Assembly (NCBI GenBank): GCA_023264075.1
Contig: JALQTG010000267.1
Span: 1 to 34,556 of the forward strand
Direction: 5' to 3'
DNA length: 34,556 nucleotides
Source of the DNA: Crocinitomicaceae bacterium
Lineage (GTDB): Bacteria; Bacteroidota; Bacteroidia; Flavobacteriales_D; Crocinitomicaceae
A program made the translations under genes and the position numbers. Shown here one piece after another: positions 34,173-34,556 of the stretch. The notes below the pieces were generated by a model. The model was not told where the DNA came from. It saw only the letters and a list, made by a program, of their open reading frames with translations, and did no database searches. The first letter of the stretch is position 1, and the number at the start of each line of letters is the position of its first letter.

Positions 34173-34556
34173 TTAACGGTCTAACAGTTGTTGTGCAATG
34201 TCCAAGTATAAAAACAAATCCATTGGGTGATCCAACATATATTCTTCCCCAGTTTTCACATTCTCTTCCCCTGCTTTTTCCAAACGCTTGTGTCCAGTGC
34301 GGACAATCACAACGTCTAAATCTGGAATGGAAATCACATACTGCCCTTTTATTCCACGTGCATAAATTACCTTTTGCTTAGGGTCTTTTAATATCCAATA
34401 ATGCAACCCGTACCGGTGATTTTCTCTATTTCCAACCAACATATAATTCGTGGTGATTTCTTGAAGCATGGAGTTCGAAATAATGGTGTCCGCCCCCCAT
34501 ATTCCCCCGTTCAAAATGAGCTGGCCTAACCGTGCATAGTCCCTAGTTGTTGAATA
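34173..34556 (-). CDS. Class C beta-lactamase-family serine hydrolase, C-terminal part (cut by window edge)
   Basis: The frame is open to the window edge and gives 127 residues. The first visible segment TTRDYARLGQLILNGGIWG is the family's typical helix and loop after the YxN region, and GLHYWILKDPKQKVIYARG then GQYVISIPDLDVVIVRTGHK matches the strand with the third (HTG/KTG-like) catalytic motif. The nucleophile SxxK and the tyrosine motif lie outside the window. Such enzymes include esterases, D-alanyl-D-alanine peptidases and 6-aminohexanoate-dimer hydrolases, not only lactamases; no resistance role is implied. Its stop lies 37 bases before the next minus-strand gene. Confidence 0.8.
   Translation of the reverse strand, partial: YSTTRDYARLGQLILNGGIWGADTIISNSMLQEITTNYMLVGNRENHRYGLHYWILKDPKQKVIYARGIKGQYVISIPDLDVVIVRTGHKRLEKAGEENVKTGEEYMLDHPMDLFLYLDIAQQLLDR

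Noticed and set aside
34429..34437. A third TTTCCAACC
   Set aside because: It lies inside the serine hydrolase gene and has no TCATC 15 bases downstream, so it is a chance match.
1..34556. tRNA, rRNA, CRISPR, transposase or phage genes
   Set aside because: None could be recognised on either strand; the repeats found are too few and irregular for a CRISPR array.

Overview
The window looks like an ordinary chromosomal segment of a low-GC member of the Bacteroidota, most likely the Flavobacteriales. Four things point there: several TAnnTTTG -7 promoter boxes of the Bacteroidota type, a protein with a type IX secretion (Por/T9SS) C-terminal sorting domain, Bacteroidota-type neighbours (DUF4286 with rsmA; DUF177-rpmF-plsX-fabH-accB-accC), and many lipoproteins plus an ECF sigma factor paired with an anti-sigma/beta-barrel protein. 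I see no tRNA, rRNA, CRISPR array, insertion sequence or phage gene. The genus cannot be read from this sequence.

Layout. 1-1724: the end of a dihydroorotase gene, a Sua5-type tRNA threonylcarbamoyl-AMP synthase and a small cytochrome b561-like membrane protein. 1725-2218: a non-coding stretch holding what looks like a decayed small gene followed by a terminator. 2219-4866 (minus): two lipopolysaccharide-type glycosyltransferases (GT2, GT9) and a secreted protein of unknown function. 5005-8315 (minus): a lipoprotein, an ECF sigma factor and a membrane-anchored beta-barrel protein in one tight operon, with a second lipoprotein gene downstream. 8562-13776: serS (+), then on the minus strand an OmpA-family lipoprotein, mgtE, rsmA and a DUF4286 gene, separated by intergenic repeats. 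13909-19731 (+): pdxA, then the DUF177-rpmF-plsX-fabH-accB-accC cluster that links a ribosomal protein to fatty-acid and phospholipid synthesis. 19799-24719 (minus): metG and a large S9 prolyl-oligopeptidase-type enzyme. 24914-29609 (+): a T9SS-secreted protein and a YfhO-like membrane protein. 29596-34556 (minus): an LD-carboxypeptidase, a ChaN-like protein, monomeric NADP-isocitrate dehydrogenase, a conserved small protein and a truncated class C beta-lactamase-family serine hydrolase.

The most interesting signal is in the sigma-factor region. The two lipoprotein genes (starts at 8315 and 5451) both carry TTTCCAACC-N15-TCATC upstream, with the same spacer and almost the same distance to the start codon (26 and 27 bases). 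I read this as the promoter recognised by the ECF sigma factor encoded between them. That would make the region a small self-regulated envelope regulon: lipoprotein 1, sigma factor, and an anti-sigma-like protein with a duplicated N-terminal motif, one inner-membrane helix and a C-terminal outer-membrane barrel, plus lipoprotein 2 as a second target. The promoter match is seen directly; its link to the sigma factor is inference.
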